From Sphingomonas sp. LY54 (GTDB lineage: Bacteria; Pseudomonadota; Alphaproteobacteria; Sphingomonadales; Sphingomonadaceae): a stretch of DNA of 64,000 nt. A model generated the notes under the pieces. It worked only from the letters and a program-made list of their open reading frames with translations. It ran no database searches and was not told the DNA's origin. Shown here in pieces: positions 17,159-26,592 of the stretch (positions are counted from its first letter, which is position 1; each line of letters opens with the position of its first letter). The stretch lies in NCBI RefSeq assembly GCF_035594035.1, contig NZ_CP141588.1:2758501-2822500 (forward strand). Direction: 5' to 3'. A program made the translations under genes and the position numbers.

Positions 17159-18253
17159 ATGCTTTCCGTTTCCGGCAGCTTTGCGTTCGAGCCCAATTCC
17201 AGCCCGGTGGCGGACGAGGAACGGGCGCAGCGGCTGATCGATCCGGGCTTCGGCCGCGTCTTCACCGATCATATGGCGATCGTCCGCTATAGCGAGGCCA
17301 AGGGCTGGCACGACGCCCGCATCACCGCGCGCCAGCCGGTGGCGATGGATCCGGCCGCGGCCGTGCTCCATTACGCGCAGGAGATCTTCGAGGGCATGAA
17401 GGCCTATTACCGCCCCGGCGGCGGCGCGGCTCTGTTTCGCCCTGAGGCCAATGCCCGGCGCTTCAACGATTCGGCGCGGCGGATGGCGATTGCCGAGCTG
17501 CCCGAGGAGATATTTCTGGAATCGGTGCGCGCCCTGGTCCGCGTGGACAAGGCCTGGATCCCCGACAGCCCCGACGGCGCGCTCTATCTGCGCCCGTTCA
17601 TGTTCGCGAGCGAGGTCTTCCTCGGCGTGAAGCCGTCGACCGAATATCTCTACGTCGTCATGGCCTCCTCGGTCGGCGCCTATTTCCGCGGCGGCGCGCC
17701 CGCCATCACGCTTTGGGCGACGCGCGAGTTCACCCGCGCCGCGCCGGGCGGGACCGGCGCCGCCAAATGCGGCGGCAATTATGCGGCGAGCCTGATCGCG
17801 CAGGCCGAAGCGACGCGGCAGGGCTGCGACCAGGTCGTGTTCCTCGACGCGGTCGAGCGACGCTGGGTCGAAGAGCTGGGCGGCATGAACATCTTCTTCG
17901 TGTTCGACGACGGTTCGATCCAGACGCCGCCGCTCACCGGCACGATCCTGCCCGGTATCACCCGCGATTCGATCATCACGCTCGCCCGCGACCAGGGGCT
18001 GACGGTGCGCGAGGAGCCCTATGCGATCGACCAGTGGGAGGCGGACGCCAGGAGCGGGCGGCTGACCGAGGCGTTCGCCTGCGGCACGGCGGCGGTGGTG
18101 ACGCCGATCGGCGCGGTGAAGACGGCCGAGGGCCAGTTCACGATCGGCGGCCAGTCGATCGGCCCGCTCACCCAGCGTCTGCGCTCCACCCTGGTCGCGA
18201 TCCAGCGCGGCGAGGCGCCCGACAGCCACGGCTGGGTCGAGGAGATCGCCTGA
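17159..18253 (+). CDS. ilvE: Branched-chain amino acid aminotransferase
   Basis: 364 residues, the longer (BCAT type II) form. It transfers the amino group between glutamate and leucine, isoleucine or valine using PLP. The PLP lysine is Lys203 in GTGAAKCGGNYAASL; HYAQEIFEGMKAYY near 71-84, ELGGMNIFFVF, TGTILPGITRDSI and AFACGTAAVVTPIG are further landmarks. It is complete and stands alone between proC and tRNA-Gln. Confidence 0.95.
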   Translation: MLSVSGSFAFEPNSSPVADEERAQRLIDPGFGRVFTDHMAIVRYSEAKGWHDARITARQPVAMDPAAAVLHYAQEIFEGMKAYYRPGGGAALFRPEANARRFNDSARRMAIAELPEEIFLESVRALVRVDKAWIPDSPDGALYLRPFMFASEVFLGVKPSTEYLYVVMASSVGAYFRGGAPAITLWATREFTRAAPGGTGAAKCGGNYAASLIAQAEATRQGCDQVVFLDAVERRWVEELGGMNIFFVFDDGSIQTPPLTGTILPGITRDSIITLARDQGLTVREEPYAIDQWEADARSGRLTEAFACGTAAVVTPIGAVKTAEGQFTIGGQSIGPLTQRLRSTLVAIQRGEAPDSHGWVEEIA

Positions 18254-18348
18254 GGCCCGCGCGGCCTTCAAAAAAGCGCGTTCTTCCCCTTTTCCCGCGC
18301 GGCTTCCCCGCTATAAGGCGGGCGCGCCGGCCGTGTCGCCGGCCATGC

Positions 18349-18423
18349 TGGGGCGTCGCCAAGTGGTAAGGCAGCGGCTTTTGGTGCCGCCATTCGCAGG
18401 TTCGAATCCTGCCGCCCCAGCCA
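18349..18423 (+). tRNA. tRNA-Gln (anticodon TTG)
   Basis: A full cloverleaf can be drawn: acceptor stem TGGGGCG/CGCCCCA, anticodon stem GCGGC/GCCGC around a loop with TTG at positions 34-36, T-loop GTTCGAATC, discriminator G and encoded CCA (18421-18423). TATAAG at 18312-18317 may be its -10. The tRNA borders a lower-GC patch with a broken recombinase, so it may have been an integration site. Confidence 0.96.
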
Positions 18424-18530
18424 GTTCTGCCAACTCCATAGAATTCAGCGACTTAGGAGGGGGATGCTAGTCCCTGTGGGGCAGGTGTGTGGGGCAGGTT
18501 AGATGCGTTGTGACGAGATTCGGTGAGAAT

Positions 18531-19040
18531 CTAAAGTAGCGCGGTCAGCGCGGGCAGTAGAACCGCCGTCCCAACCACGAAGGCCAAGGTTCGCTTCGAT
18601 CTTTGCCGTCGCCACTCCGGCCCATACTCAAACTGGCAGCGGGGGAAAGTCCGTCCCATCTGATGGTGTATCAAATTACCGATCATCCCGGTGACTGCGC
18701 CGGCACCTAAGGGGAATAAGAAGTCCAACGGCCAGACTTTAAAGGCGTCAATAGGGTCTCTGCTGTACGCAATCATAACCGAGATTAGGAGGCCTAATGA
18801 GACAACGGCGCCGGCCGCCAGCCTCGTCGAGAAATCGTGTAGCCAAGCATGGTCTGGTTCTGACGCTTTGAAGAGATTCTCGATTTGACGATGTAAATGA
18901 TCCACGTCGCGGCGATCCCCGCTGACATCGAAATGGGCCGTTATAAGAGAGTTGTAGAGGCGGATTGTGAAGCTTGCGCTTCTATAGCCGTTCCCGGCGC
19001 GGATTGAGAGCCACTCGGGGAGGCCAGGCTCCTTCCCCAA
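18531..19040 (-). CDS. Hypothetical membrane protein, probably C-terminal part of a frameshifted gene
   Basis: 169 residues if read from the TTG at 19040. Two strong membrane helices occur (about 75-95 and 105-125), then a basic segment and a third hydrophobic stretch at the C-terminus. The same frame continues upstream, protein-like, to about 19190 without an ATG, GTG or TTG before 19040 (reading ENYLITQVSRQ, then TDDLKDLKGV). The gene at 19151-19402 ends in another frame exactly there. I therefore think both were one gene with a 1-base frameshift near 19155-19165. GC is visibly lower than in the flanking genes. Family unknown. Confidence 0.5.
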   Translation of the reverse strand: MGKEPGLPEWLSIRAGNGYRSASFTIRLYNSLITAHFDVSGDRRDVDHLHRQIENLFKASEPDHAWLHDFSTRLAAGAVVSLGLLISVMIAYSRDPIDAFKVWPLDFLFPLGAGAVTGMIGNLIHHQMGRTFPRCQFEYGPEWRRQRSKRTLAFVVGTAVLLPALTALL

Positions 19041-19150
19041 TACACCCTTTAGGTCTTTAAGGTCATCTGTCTGAACGCTATAGCCGGTCTTGTAGGTAAG
19101 GCTGTAGGCAATCTTGCTGTCAGACTGGATCTGACGAGAAACTTGGGTAA

Positions 19151-19402
19151 TTAGATAATTCTCGTCGCGAGCGCTCTGTCGGCCATATAGTCAAACTGAA
19201 TAATCGGCACCGCCGGCGCCTCCTGAGGAGCTTCCTGTCGATCAGCGATAGCTCGGACGCGTGCGAGAGGAAGCCCGTGTGCTTCGGCTGCTGCACGAAG
19301 TGCAGCTTCTCGGACACTGGCTGCAACGTCATCCAGTCTGTCAAAGAAGTCCTCGTTTACGGCGATAGGCCGTGTAGTACTGCCACTTTGTTCGGATCTC
19401 AC
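19151..19402 (-). CDS. Hypothetical protein, probably N-terminal part of the same frameshifted gene
   Basis: 83 residues from GTG 19402 with GGGGGAG 8 bases upstream. The sequence is helical (NEDFFDRLDDVAASVREAAL, then ARVRAIADRQEAP) and ends MADRALATRII. Its stop overlaps the protein-like extension of the downstream frame. It could be a short separate gene of an overlapping pair, but the abrupt end and the start-less extension of the neighbour favour a frameshift. No family is recognised. Confidence 0.45.
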   Translation of the reverse strand: MRSEQSGSTTRPIAVNEDFFDRLDDVAASVREAALRAAAEAHGLPLARVRAIADRQEAPQEAPAVPIIQFDYMADRALATRII

Positions 19403-19524
19403 GCGATGCTCCCCCCGTCCTGCCGCTTTAGCAGGGCGGTTGGGCGTACATAAGGGGTTCGATGATACTCACGGGAGTTGCGTGAACTCTGACGAAACAA
19501 AGCAGGGCAGGCGCGGGTGGGCAC

Positions 19525-20210
19525 CTACGCAACGTCCCCGATTCTCGCGAGCAGGTTCCGGACAGAGGAAGGATGCCACTTGCCACCTCTGGGGGTGATT
19601 ATCCCTCGGCTATTCAGTTCGTGGGCAATAGCGGGGAGAGACTATGCGCCTGAAGCGCGTACATCGGCAACAGTCTCAGCATACTCCTCAGCGCGTAAGG
19701 CAGCGTTCTTCCGGACGGTCTCGAGGGCCGCTTCCGTGCCCTTTTCCGGCCCGCCTGATGGCAGCAGTACCATTGGGGTTCCCGAGCTTCACCCCCCCGC
19801 GACTTGGCAGCCGTGAGGGCAGCCTTTGTCCGATCCGAAATTAGCTTCCGCTCACGCTGTGCGACGGCAGCCAAGATATGCACGGTAAACTCGTCAGCCT
19901 CGGGCATGTCGGCTGCTGTGAACTTCGCCCCGCTTTCCTGGAGTGCAGCGAGGAAGGCCACGTTGCGCGACAGGCGGTCAAGTTTGGCAATTACCAGACG
20001 CGCGCCAGTCACCTTCCCGCGCTTCAGTGCAGCGAGGAGTTGGGGCCTGTCGTTTCGCCTACCGCTCTCCACCTCCGTGAACTCAGCGACAATCTCCCAG
20101 CCGCGCTGGCGGCAAAGCCCGGCGACGGCCTCCCGCTGAGCTTGCAGGCCAAGGCCTGAGCGGCCCTGAGCCTCGGTGGAGACGCGGTAGTACGCAACGA
20201 CTCTGCACAT
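19525..20210 (-). pseudogene. Serine recombinase (resolvase/invertase family), frameshifted
   Basis: The first ~137 residues read as an intact serine recombinase catalytic domain: AYYRVSTEAQ with the nucleophile Ser11, VESGRRNDRPQLLAAL, AKLDRLSRN, VAQRERKLISDRTKAAL. Translation then leaves the family at SRGG. Skipping one base in the G7 run (plus-strand C run 19792-19798) restores GVKLGNPNGTAAIRRAGKG; a second +1 shift in the following A4 run restores TEAALETVRKNA; an in-frame TAG after DVRASGA interrupts it; then SLPAIAHELNSRGI and SSVRNLLARIG complete the C-terminus to 19525. ATG 20210 has AAGGATGAG upstream. It is dead by at least three lesions, unless the homopolymers are sequencing errors. 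Confidence 0.85.
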
Positions 20211-20694
20211 GTTCTCATCCTTACAAAACGACCTAACGAGCATCTGCCGGTCTTTGTGAGATGTTCAGCGGAAGCACCGCTGCATAACCGCCAGACCAGC
20301 CTGGTATTAGGATGGTCGGTTAAGCGCCAACAGCGGACGCTCACAGTGCCTCCTGAGTCACCCGAAAGCGGACCTTTATCCAGAGGCCGCTACCCCTGCT
20401 CTCGGCTCGCGGACGCCACGCAAAAAAGGGGCCAAGGCGGCGAAGCTGGTTGTCGCGCAAGCTGAAACTGCGACCGGCCAGGCCGCTGTTCCGATGTCAT
20501 TCCGGTTGACAGCATACGAGGCTGGTGTAACGGTACTAGAAATAGATTATAGTTACCGATTTATCGAGAGGCCCGAATGCAGGGGGTTGGATGGAACGAC
20601 GGGATCATCGCTTGGCGAAATTGGTACTACGCGCCCGACGGAAAGAGCGTCATGGCGGAGGCCGCGAGTGTCTGATCCGGTGGGAGTACCGGCC
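20211..20694 (+). other. Gene-free stretch before the acyl-CoA ligase
   Basis: No convincing gene. The first part is an AT-richer continuation of the degraded recombinase patch. The second part holds the candidate regulated promoter of the acyl-CoA ligase (20506-20558). Open frame continues upstream of the chosen ligase start but has no ligase-like content before about 20680. Confidence 0.5.
20506..20558 (+). promoter_or_regulatory. Candidate GGTACC-type operator and promoter of the acyl-CoA ligase operon
   Basis: TTGACA (20506-20511) is followed 20 bases later by CGGTACTA, whose imperfect inverted copy TAGTTACCG ends at 20558. The layout TTGACA plus GGTAC-type palindrome recurs at several promoters of this cluster; here the palindrome is the most degenerate. 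No clean -10 is visible. Confidence 0.4.
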
Positions 20695-22266
20695 ATGCCC
20701 GGCACATATGCGGGCGAGCTGCACCATGGCCCGACCTTCGGCGAGCTGACCGCCAGGGCGATCCGGCGTTATGCCGACCGGCCCGCCATCTGGTACCAGG
20801 ATAATGTTCTAAGTTACTCGCAGATGGGGGCGATGTGCAGCGGCCTGATGCAGGCGCTGAAGGGCGAGGGCGTCGGTCCGGGCCTCGGCGTCTGCGCCTT
20901 GATGTCCAACCGCCCCGAGACAATCTGCCTGCGGCTGGCGGTGCAATTGCTGGGCGCGCGGTTCACCGCGCTCAATCCGCTCGGTACCGACACGGACCAT
21001 GTCTTCATCGTCCAGGATTCCGAGGCGCGTTTCCTGATCGTCGAGGATCGTTTCTTCGGTCTGGCCGAAGCGATTGCGCGTGGGAGCGCGGTGACGCGGA
21101 CGCTTTCGGTCGGTTCGGTTGCGGGCGCCGACGATCTGCTCGCGCTCGCCGGCGCTCAGACGCCGGGCCCGGTGGTTTGCGAGGCGGACCCCGGGGGAAT
21201 CGCGGGGCTGACCTATACCGGTGGCACGACCGGCCGGCCCAAGGGCATCATCCACACGCACCGCACGCTCGTCGCCAACGTGCTGATGTGCCTCGCCGAA
21301 TGGGACTGGCCCGAGGCGCCCAACATCCTGCTCTCGACGCCGCTCGCCCATGCCTCCGGCCTGCTGACCACGCCGACCTTCGTGAAGGGAGGATGCGTGT
21401 TCCTGACCGACGGCTTCGATGCCGGCCAGTTCATCACCTTGGTCGAGCGTGAGCACATATCGGCGACCTTCCTGGTGCCGACCATGGTCTATGCGCTCAC
21501 CACCCACGAGCGGATCCGGGCGGCCGATCTGTCGAGCCTGAAGCTGATCATCTACGGCGCGGCACCGATCAGCCCTTCCCTGCTCGCCGAGGCGATGGAG
21601 ATTTTCGGCCCGGTTTTCCTGCAGCTTTACGCTCAGTCGGAGGCGCCGATGACGGTGACGACGCTGGCGCAGGCCGACCACGATCTCGACCGCCCCCAGC
21701 AATTGCTGTCGTGCGGTTTCCCGATGGTCGGGGTGCAGGTCAAACTGCTCGACGATGCCGGCACGGTCGTACCGGTTGGCGAGGTCGGCGAGATCTGCGT
21801 GCGCGGGCCTTTGGTAATGGACGGCTATTGGCGCCGGCCCGAGGAGACGGCGGCCGCGCTGCGCGACGGCTGGCTGCGCACCGGCGACCTCGCGCGCGAG
21901 GACGAGCGCGGCTATCTCTACATCGTCGACCGCAAGAAGGACATGATCATCACCGGCGGGTTCAACGTCTATCCCAAGGAAGTCGAGGACGCGCTGGCAT
22001 CGCACCCCGACGTCGCCCAGGCGGCGGTGTTCGGCGTGCCCGACGACAAATGGGGCGAGGCGGTGAAGGCGGCGATCGTGCCGTGGCCGGGGAAAGTCCC
22101 CAATCTCGACGAGATCATCGCGTTCGTCCGCGCCAGCAAGGGTGCGGTCAACACCCCCAAATCGATCGACGTGATCGCGGCGATGCCGCAGACCGCGCTC
22201 GGCAAACCCGACAAGCAGGCGCTGCGCGCGCCTTATTGGCAGGATAAGAGGCGCAATGTCGGATAG
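20695..22266 (+). CDS. Acyl-CoA synthetase (class I adenylate-forming, AMP-binding)
   Basis: 523 residues from ATG 20695 (TGGGAG 9 bases upstream). It activates a carboxylic acid to its CoA thioester through an acyl-adenylate. The P-loop-like motif LTYTGGTTGRPKGIIHTH starts near residue 172, the A5 region is QLYAQSEAPMTVT, and A7-A8 read GWLRTGDLAR and DRKKDMIITGGFNVYPKEVE; the C-terminal lysine of A10 is in TALGKPDKQALR. Length and motifs suit a medium/long-chain or aryl ligase; the substrate cannot be told. The stop overlaps the thiolase start by 11 bases, so CoA activation and thiolysis are co-expressed. Confidence 0.92.
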   Translation: MPGTYAGELHHGPTFGELTARAIRRYADRPAIWYQDNVLSYSQMGAMCSGLMQALKGEGVGPGLGVCALMSNRPETICLRLAVQLLGARFTALNPLGTDTDHVFIVQDSEARFLIVEDRFFGLAEAIARGSAVTRTLSVGSVAGADDLLALAGAQTPGPVVCEADPGGIAGLTYTGGTTGRPKGIIHTHRTLVANVLMCLAEWDWPEAPNILLSTPLAHASGLLTTPTFVKGGCVFLTDGFDAGQFITLVEREHISATFLVPTMVYALTTHERIRAADLSSLKLIIYGAAPISPSLLAEAMEIFGPVFLQLYAQSEAPMTVTTLAQADHDLDRPQQLLSCGFPMVGVQVKLLDDAGTVVPVGEVGEICVRGPLVMDGYWRRPEETAAALRDGWLRTGDLAREDERGYLYIVDRKKDMIITGGFNVYPKEVEDALASHPDVAQAAVFGVPDDKWGEAVKAAIVPWPGKVPNLDEIIAFVRASKGAVNTPKSIDVIAAMPQTALGKPDKQALRAPYWQDKRRNVG

Positions 22267-23512
22267 AAAAGCGGTCTATATCGTCGGCGCCTATGCGACC
22301 GCGGTCGGGCGCTTTCCGGGGCGTTCGCTTAAGGATCTGACGCGCGAGGCCGTCCAAGGCGTGATCGCCGACGCCGGGATCGAGAGCGGCACCGCGATCG
22401 AGAGCGCCTGGTTCGCCAATTGCGGCATGTGGGTCGAGGGGCAGGGGAGCATTCGCGGTCAGGTGATGCTGACGCCGCTCATCCGCGACGGTCTGCTCGC
22501 CGAGCGGATACCGATCGTCAATGTCGAGGGCGGCTGCGCCAGCGCGGCGATCGCCATGCAGGGCGCGCGCAAGGACATTGCCGCGGGCGACGCCGAACTG
22601 AGTTTGGCCGTCGCGGCGGAACGCACCTTCTATCCCGACGCGCCGGAGCGAACGGCGGCGCTCTTCAACGGCGGCATCGACCAATATGATTCCGACGAAT
22701 GGCACGATTACTATGCTCGCGCCGGCGAGGCCGCCGGCAAGCCGTTCGACACCGGGCCGGACCGCACCCTGTTCATGGACACTTATGCCATGCAGGCGGC
22801 GCACCACATGGCGCTTTACGGCACCACGGTCGAGCAACTCGCCATGGTCGCGGCGAAGAACCACACGATCGCCGTCCACAATCCCAAGGCGCAATACCGC
22901 TTTCCGATGACGGTGGCGCAGGTTCTCGCCGATCGTCCGGTTAGTTACCCGCTCACCCGCGCGATGTGTGCGCCGATCGGCGACGGGGCGGCGGCGGCGG
23001 TTCTGTGCTCGCAGGCCTGGCTCGACCGCGCGCCCGCGGCGGTGCAGGCACGCGCGGTGCGGATCGCGGGAACCGCGCTCACCAGCGGCAAATATCGCCG
23101 GCTCGACGAGCCCAGCCTCAGCCAGGTCGCGGCGCAGCGCGCTTATGCGACGGCCGGAATCGGGCCGGAGCAGATCGATCTCGCCGAGGTCCACGACGCG
23201 ACCGCGTTCAGCGAAATCTACCAGAGCGAAATGCTGGGCTTCTGCGCGCCGGGCGAGGGCGGCGCATTGGCGCAAAGCGGCGCGACTGCGATCGGCGGCC
23301 GCATCCCGATCAACCTGTCGGGCGGGCTCGAATCCAAGGGGCATCCGGTCGGCGCGAGCGGGCTGATGATGATCGAGGAGCTGGTGCGCCAGCTCCGCGG
23401 CGAGGCCGGCGAGCGCCAGGCGGCGCGGCACCGGATCGGGCTGGCCGAAACCGGCGGCGGCGTCGTCGGCTTCGACGAAGGCGCCTGCGCGGTCACGATC
23501 CTGGAGCGATGA
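22256..23512 (+). CDS. Thiolase family protein, SCP-x/acetyl-CoA acetyltransferase type
   Basis: 418 residues. Thiolases cleave 3-ketoacyl-CoA with CoA. The nucleophilic Cys94 is in VEGGCASAA, the catalytic His363 in SKGHPVGASG, and a C-terminal Cys411 lies in EGACAVTIL; together these suggest an active enzyme of the SCP-x-like branch rather than the classical FadA branch, whose CxG motif differs. The unusual region around FYPDAPERTAALFNGG is specific to this branch. It is the second gene of the ligase operon and converges with the SDR gene ending at 23525. Confidence 0.88.
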   Translation: MSDRKAVYIVGAYATAVGRFPGRSLKDLTREAVQGVIADAGIESGTAIESAWFANCGMWVEGQGSIRGQVMLTPLIRDGLLAERIPIVNVEGGCASAAIAMQGARKDIAAGDAELSLAVAAERTFYPDAPERTAALFNGGIDQYDSDEWHDYYARAGEAAGKPFDTGPDRTLFMDTYAMQAAHHMALYGTTVEQLAMVAAKNHTIAVHNPKAQYRFPMTVAQVLADRPVSYPLTRAMCAPIGDGAAAAVLCSQAWLDRAPAAVQARAVRIAGTALTSGKYRRLDEPSLSQVAAQRAYATAGIGPEQIDLAEVHDATAFSEIYQSEMLGFCAPGEGGALAQSGATAIGGRIPINLSGGLESKGHPVGASGLMMIEELVRQLRGEAGERQAARHRIGLAETGGGVVGFDEGACAVTILER

Positions 23513-23518
23513 TGCTTC

Positions 23519-23543
23519 CGGGCTTCAATTGAACTGAAGCCCG
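23519..23543. terminator. Hairpin between convergent thiolase and SDR genes
   Basis: CGGGCTTCA / TGAAGCCCG is a perfect 9-bp stem with a 7-nt loop, 6 bases after the thiolase stop. It overlaps the last codons of the SDR gene on the other strand. There is no clear T-tract, so termination is uncertain. Confidence 0.4.
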
Positions 23544-24259
23544 CCGTCCACATTCAATGTCTGGCCGGTGACGTAGCTGCTTTCCGCGCCGGCGAGGAAG
23601 AGCGCGGCGTCGGCGATGTCCCCCGCCGTCGCCATGCGACCGAGCGGGATGCCGTCGGCCATAGTTGCGCGCAGCTCGTGAACCGGCTTGCCGACCGTTT
23701 GGGCGCGTCGGCGCAGGACGTCCTCCCACATGGCGGTTTCGACCCGGCCCGGCGCGACCGCATTGGCGCGGATGCCGCGATCGGCGAAGGCAATCGCCGC
23801 CGACTGGGTGAGGCTGATTACCGCCGCCTTGCTGGCCGCATAGAGCACCGAGTTGGCGTTGCCCATTCGCCCTGCGACCGAGGCGATGTTGGTGATGCTC
23901 GAGCCGGGCGGCATGTGCGGCAACGCGGCCTGCGTCATCAGGGTTAGGCCGAGCACGTTGACGTCGAATATCCGGCGATAGTCGGCGCTGTCGATCTCGC
24001 CCCAAGGCTGGAGGCCGTAGACGCCGGCGCTGTTGACCAGCAGGTCGATACGGCCGGAGGTGGCGGCGATGCGGGCGACAGCGGCGTCGATTGCGCCGGC
24101 GTCCGTGACGTCGAGGGCGATCGTGCGGTCGCCCACGGTTGCTGCGCGGTCCAAGCGCCACACGTTGGCGCCGCTGGCCCCAAGCCGATCGACGATCGCT
24201 GCGCCGATGCCGCTCGCCGCGCCGGTGACGACGGCGATCTTCCCTTGAAATTGGGTCAT
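23525..24259 (-). CDS. Short-chain dehydrogenase/reductase
   Basis: 244 residues, classical SDR. NAD(P)-binding motif [11 protein letters not shown] (about 12-22), NSAG near 85, catalytic Ser and YAASKAA (Tyr-x-x-x-Lys) near 150, and the terminal [13 protein letters not shown] are all present. Asp at the end of beta 2 (WRLDRA) favours NAD. Its start overlaps the MFS stop as ATGA. In this cluster it could oxidise a hydroxyacyl intermediate; the precise substrate is unknown. Confidence 0.9.
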   Translation of the reverse strand: MTQFQGKIAVVTGAASGIGAAIVDRLGASGANVWRLDRAATVGDRTIALDVTDAGAIDAAVARIAATSGRIDLLVNSAGVYGLQPWGEIDSADYRRIFDVNVLGLTLMTQAALPHMPPGSSITNIASVAGRMGNANSVLYAASKAAVISLTQSAAIAFADRGIRANAVAPGRVETAMWEDVLRRRAQTVGKPVHELRATMADGIPLGRMATAGDIADAALFLAGAESSYVTGQTLNVDGGLQFN

Positions 24260-25770
24260 TCCTGTTTCTCTCCATCCGACAGCGCGGCGATCGCGCTCTC
24301 GAGCAGTGCGTCTTCCCGGGTCCGGCGCGCGCGCCAGCGCAATGCAGCCACCTCGTCGGGAAACATGAATCGTTCGCGCCAGCCGCCACCGGCGTCGCGC
24401 GCCAGCTCCCAGCGGCGGGCGCCGTCGCGGCGCCGGGCGCGGCCGAGTTGGCGCATCAGGGCGAGGAACCTATCCTCATTGTCGGGGGCAGGCCGATGAA
24501 GTCGTTCGACCCGGAGCGCCACGGCGTCCTCACGGGCTGGCGGGGCGGGGGTCAGGTCGACCGAATCGTCGGATACGACCGGGAGGGCGTTGCCGAGCGC
24601 GAGCGTCGCCAGCATCGCTGCGGCCGAACCAAGCATTGCCGCGGTCAGGCCGTAGCTGTCGGCGACAACGCCCCAGCAGAAGCTGCCAAGCGCGAGGCCG
24701 AGGAACAGGGCGACCTGGAGTAACGAGATCGCGCGCGCCGCGACCCAGCGCGCCGAATGGACCTGGATCGCGACATTGAGGCCGCTGAGGCCCGCCACCC
24801 AGCCGGCGCCGGTGAGCACCATCGCCAGCGCGGCCGGCACGAGCGACGGAGCAAGGCCAAGCATTGCCGCCGCGAGCGCGTAAAGGAGGGTGCAGGCCGA
24901 TAGGAAGCGGGCGCGCGGCCAATGCGCGAAGCGAGCACGGGTCATCGCGCCGGCAAAGGCGCCCGCGCCGAACATCGCGACGAGCAGGCCGAGGATCGCG
25001 GCGTCGCCGCCGATGCGGTCGTAGGCGAGCACGGGCGTCAATGCCCACACGCTCGCGCCGCTAAAAGTGAACAGGAAAGCGCGAATCGTCAGCGCCGCAA
25101 GCGTGGGACGGAGGGCGACGTAGCGCAGGCCGGCACCGATCGCGCTCGCCAGCCGCTCGCGTTGCGGGGCGGCATGGAGCGGCGGCCGCCAGCGCGCGAG
25201 CGTCGCCAGCAGCGGCAGGATCGCGGCCGTGCTGGCGGAGAGCGCCGCGATCGGACCGCCCACGGCGAGGATTCCGCCGCCCACCGCCGGGCCGACGCAG
25301 CGGGCGAGGTTGAAGCCGACCGCGTTGAGCAGGATGGCGGGCTCGAGCAGTCGGTCGTCGGCAACCTGGAGGCGGATCGAGGCGTGCCAGGCCGGATTGG
25401 CCAGCGCGAACCCGGCGCCGCCCGCGAAGGTGAGGGCCAGCAGGGCGGCGGGGCTCATTTGCCCCGACAAGGCGAGCAGCAGCAATCCCGCAGCGGCGGC
25501 GAACGTCAGCGTCTGCGCCGCCAGCATCACGCGGCGGCGGTCGTAGAGGTCGGCGAACGCGCCGGCGGGGAGCGACAGCAAAACGAGCGGCAGCGACGCG
25601 GCGGTCTGGACCGACGCCACCAGCGTCGGGCTGCCGTCGGTAAGGCTCGTCATCAGCCAAGCGACGGTGACGGCCTGCGCCATGACTCCGATGTTCGCGA
25701 CGAGATTGGCCGACCAGCAGGCGCGGAATATCGGCACTTTCAACGGAGCGATTGCCGAATCCTGCGCCAC
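24256..25770 (-). CDS. MFS transporter with C-terminal soluble domain (MFS_3 type)
   Basis: 504 residues from GTG 25770. Residues 1-400 form 12 helices; [12 protein letters not shown] is the loop 2-3 signature. The last ~100 residues are a soluble domain ([12 protein letters not shown], then [20 protein letters not shown], then a WRARRTRED stretch) that accompanies this EntS-like exporter group. It is probably an exporter, perhaps of a pathway product or toxic intermediate. A promoter with an embedded GGTACC palindrome lies directly upstream, and the SDR gene follows with an ATGA overlap. Confidence 0.88.
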   Translation of the reverse strand: MAQDSAIAPLKVPIFRACWSANLVANIGVMAQAVTVAWLMTSLTDGSPTLVASVQTAASLPLVLLSLPAGAFADLYDRRRVMLAAQTLTFAAAAGLLLLALSGQMSPAALLALTFAGGAGFALANPAWHASIRLQVADDRLLEPAILLNAVGFNLARCVGPAVGGGILAVGGPIAALSASTAAILPLLATLARWRPPLHAAPQRERLASAIGAGLRYVALRPTLAALTIRAFLFTFSGASVWALTPVLAYDRIGGDAAILGLLVAMFGAGAFAGAMTRARFAHWPRARFLSACTLLYALAAAMLGLAPSLVPAALAMVLTGAGWVAGLSGLNVAIQVHSARWVAARAISLLQVALFLGLALGSFCWGVVADSYGLTAAMLGSAAAMLATLALGNALPVVSDDSVDLTPAPPAREDAVALRVERLHRPAPDNEDRFLALMRQLGRARRRDGARRWELARDAGGGWRERFMFPDEVAALRWRARRTREDALLESAIAALSDGEKQE

Positions 25771-25807
25771 GCGACCCCCTTTTCCGCAGACGCGCGGATC
25801 GGGGTAC

Positions 25808-25836
25808 TGTAATCAGATCGACGGTACCAGCGTCAA
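25808..25836 (-). promoter_or_regulatory. Promoter of the MFS-SDR operon with GGTACC operator
   Basis: On the minus strand TTGACG (25836-25831) and ATTACA (25813-25808) are separated by 17 bases, and TGGTACC falls inside the spacer (GGTACC at 25823-25828). A repressor bound there would block polymerase. It lies 38 bases before the MFS start and just after the tetR stop. Confidence 0.6.
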
Positions 25837-25846
25837 GGGGCCAGGC

Positions 25847-26473
25847 TCATTGCTTGGCTTGCGACGAACCCGCAGCCTCTCCGTTGCGTGGGAACAGTCC
25901 GTTCTGGATCAAGCGGGTGAGTTCGTCCCAAGCGTCGGCGAGCGAGATGCCGACCTCCTGCAGGAAGGCCGGGTCCCGCATCCGACGGAACGAGATCATG
26001 ATGACCTCGGCGACGAGATGGGGATGGTAGCCGGTGAAATAGCCCTCGCGCACGCCTTCCTCGATCATCGCGCGAATGCCGTCGGCGCGACGGCGCTGGT
26101 GCTCGCTGAAGATCTGCGAGGCGGCTGGATCGCGCTCGATGTCCCCGAGCAGCTTGTCGCCCATCTCGACCAGCGCGTTGGTGCCGACCTCGAGAAAGGC
26201 CCAGGTCCGGTCGGTGGGGGAAGAATGGAGCCCGGCGGCATCCCAACCTGCCTGGCGGATCTTTGCAAATCGCCGCTTCAGTACCAGTTCGATCAGCGCT
26301 TGCTTGCTGGTCGCAAGCTCGTACAGGGACCGTTTGGAACATTGCAGCTTGGCGGCCATGTCCGACACGCTCAGATGGCGAAAGCCTTCGCGACGAAAGA
26401 CTTGCTCCAGCTTGTCGAGCCGCCGTTCGGCTGCCGACGCCTTGCGGTCGGATGTCCCGCCGTTCGCTACCAT
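25847..26473 (-). CDS. TetR/AcrR-family transcriptional regulator
   Basis: 208 residues. The N-terminal helix-turn-helix is clear: GFRHLSVSDMAAKLQCSKRSLYE followed by KQALIELVLKRRF, residues about 30-70. The remaining helical ligand-binding domain is not recognisable by family. ATG 26473. It sits centrally in the catabolic cluster, and its own upstream region contains a GGTACC palindrome (26515-26520) about 42 bases before its start, consistent with autoregulation. I infer it to be the local repressor that reads the repeated GGTACC sites; the effector is probably a CoA ester or the free substrate. Confidence 0.9.
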   Translation of the reverse strand: MVANGGTSDRKASAAERRLDKLEQVFRREGFRHLSVSDMAAKLQCSKRSLYELATSKQALIELVLKRRFAKIRQAGWDAAGLHSSPTDRTWAFLEVGTNALVEMGDKLLGDIERDPAASQIFSEHQRRRADGIRAMIEEGVREGYFTGYHPHLVAEVIMISFRRMRDPAFLQEVGISLADAWDELTRLIQNGLFPRNGEAAGSSQAKQ

Positions 26474-26510
26474 TATCGTGTCCCCCGCTTAATGGTTTTC
26501 GTTACTGGTC

Positions 26511-26524
26511 CACCGGTACCCATA
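26511..26524 (-). promoter_or_regulatory. GGTACC operator upstream of tetR
   Basis: CACCGGTACCCATA contains the GGTACC core at 26515-26520, in the intergenic region shared by tetR and the divergent cupin gene. Half-site-like AATGGT and GTTACTGGT sequences occur between it and tetR. No confident -10/-35 for tetR is visible. Confidence 0.45.
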
Positions 26525-26592
26525 AATTGGGAAGCTGTCACGGGGCGATGCTTAGCCCGGACGTGGTCTCGCTACGCGCTGGCGCAGACGAG

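Noticed and set aside
18349-20500. Intact integrative element with attL/attR at tRNA-Gln
   Set aside because: I could not find a direct repeat of the tRNA 3' end downstream, and the recombinase is broken and of the serine type, which does not usually target tRNA genes.
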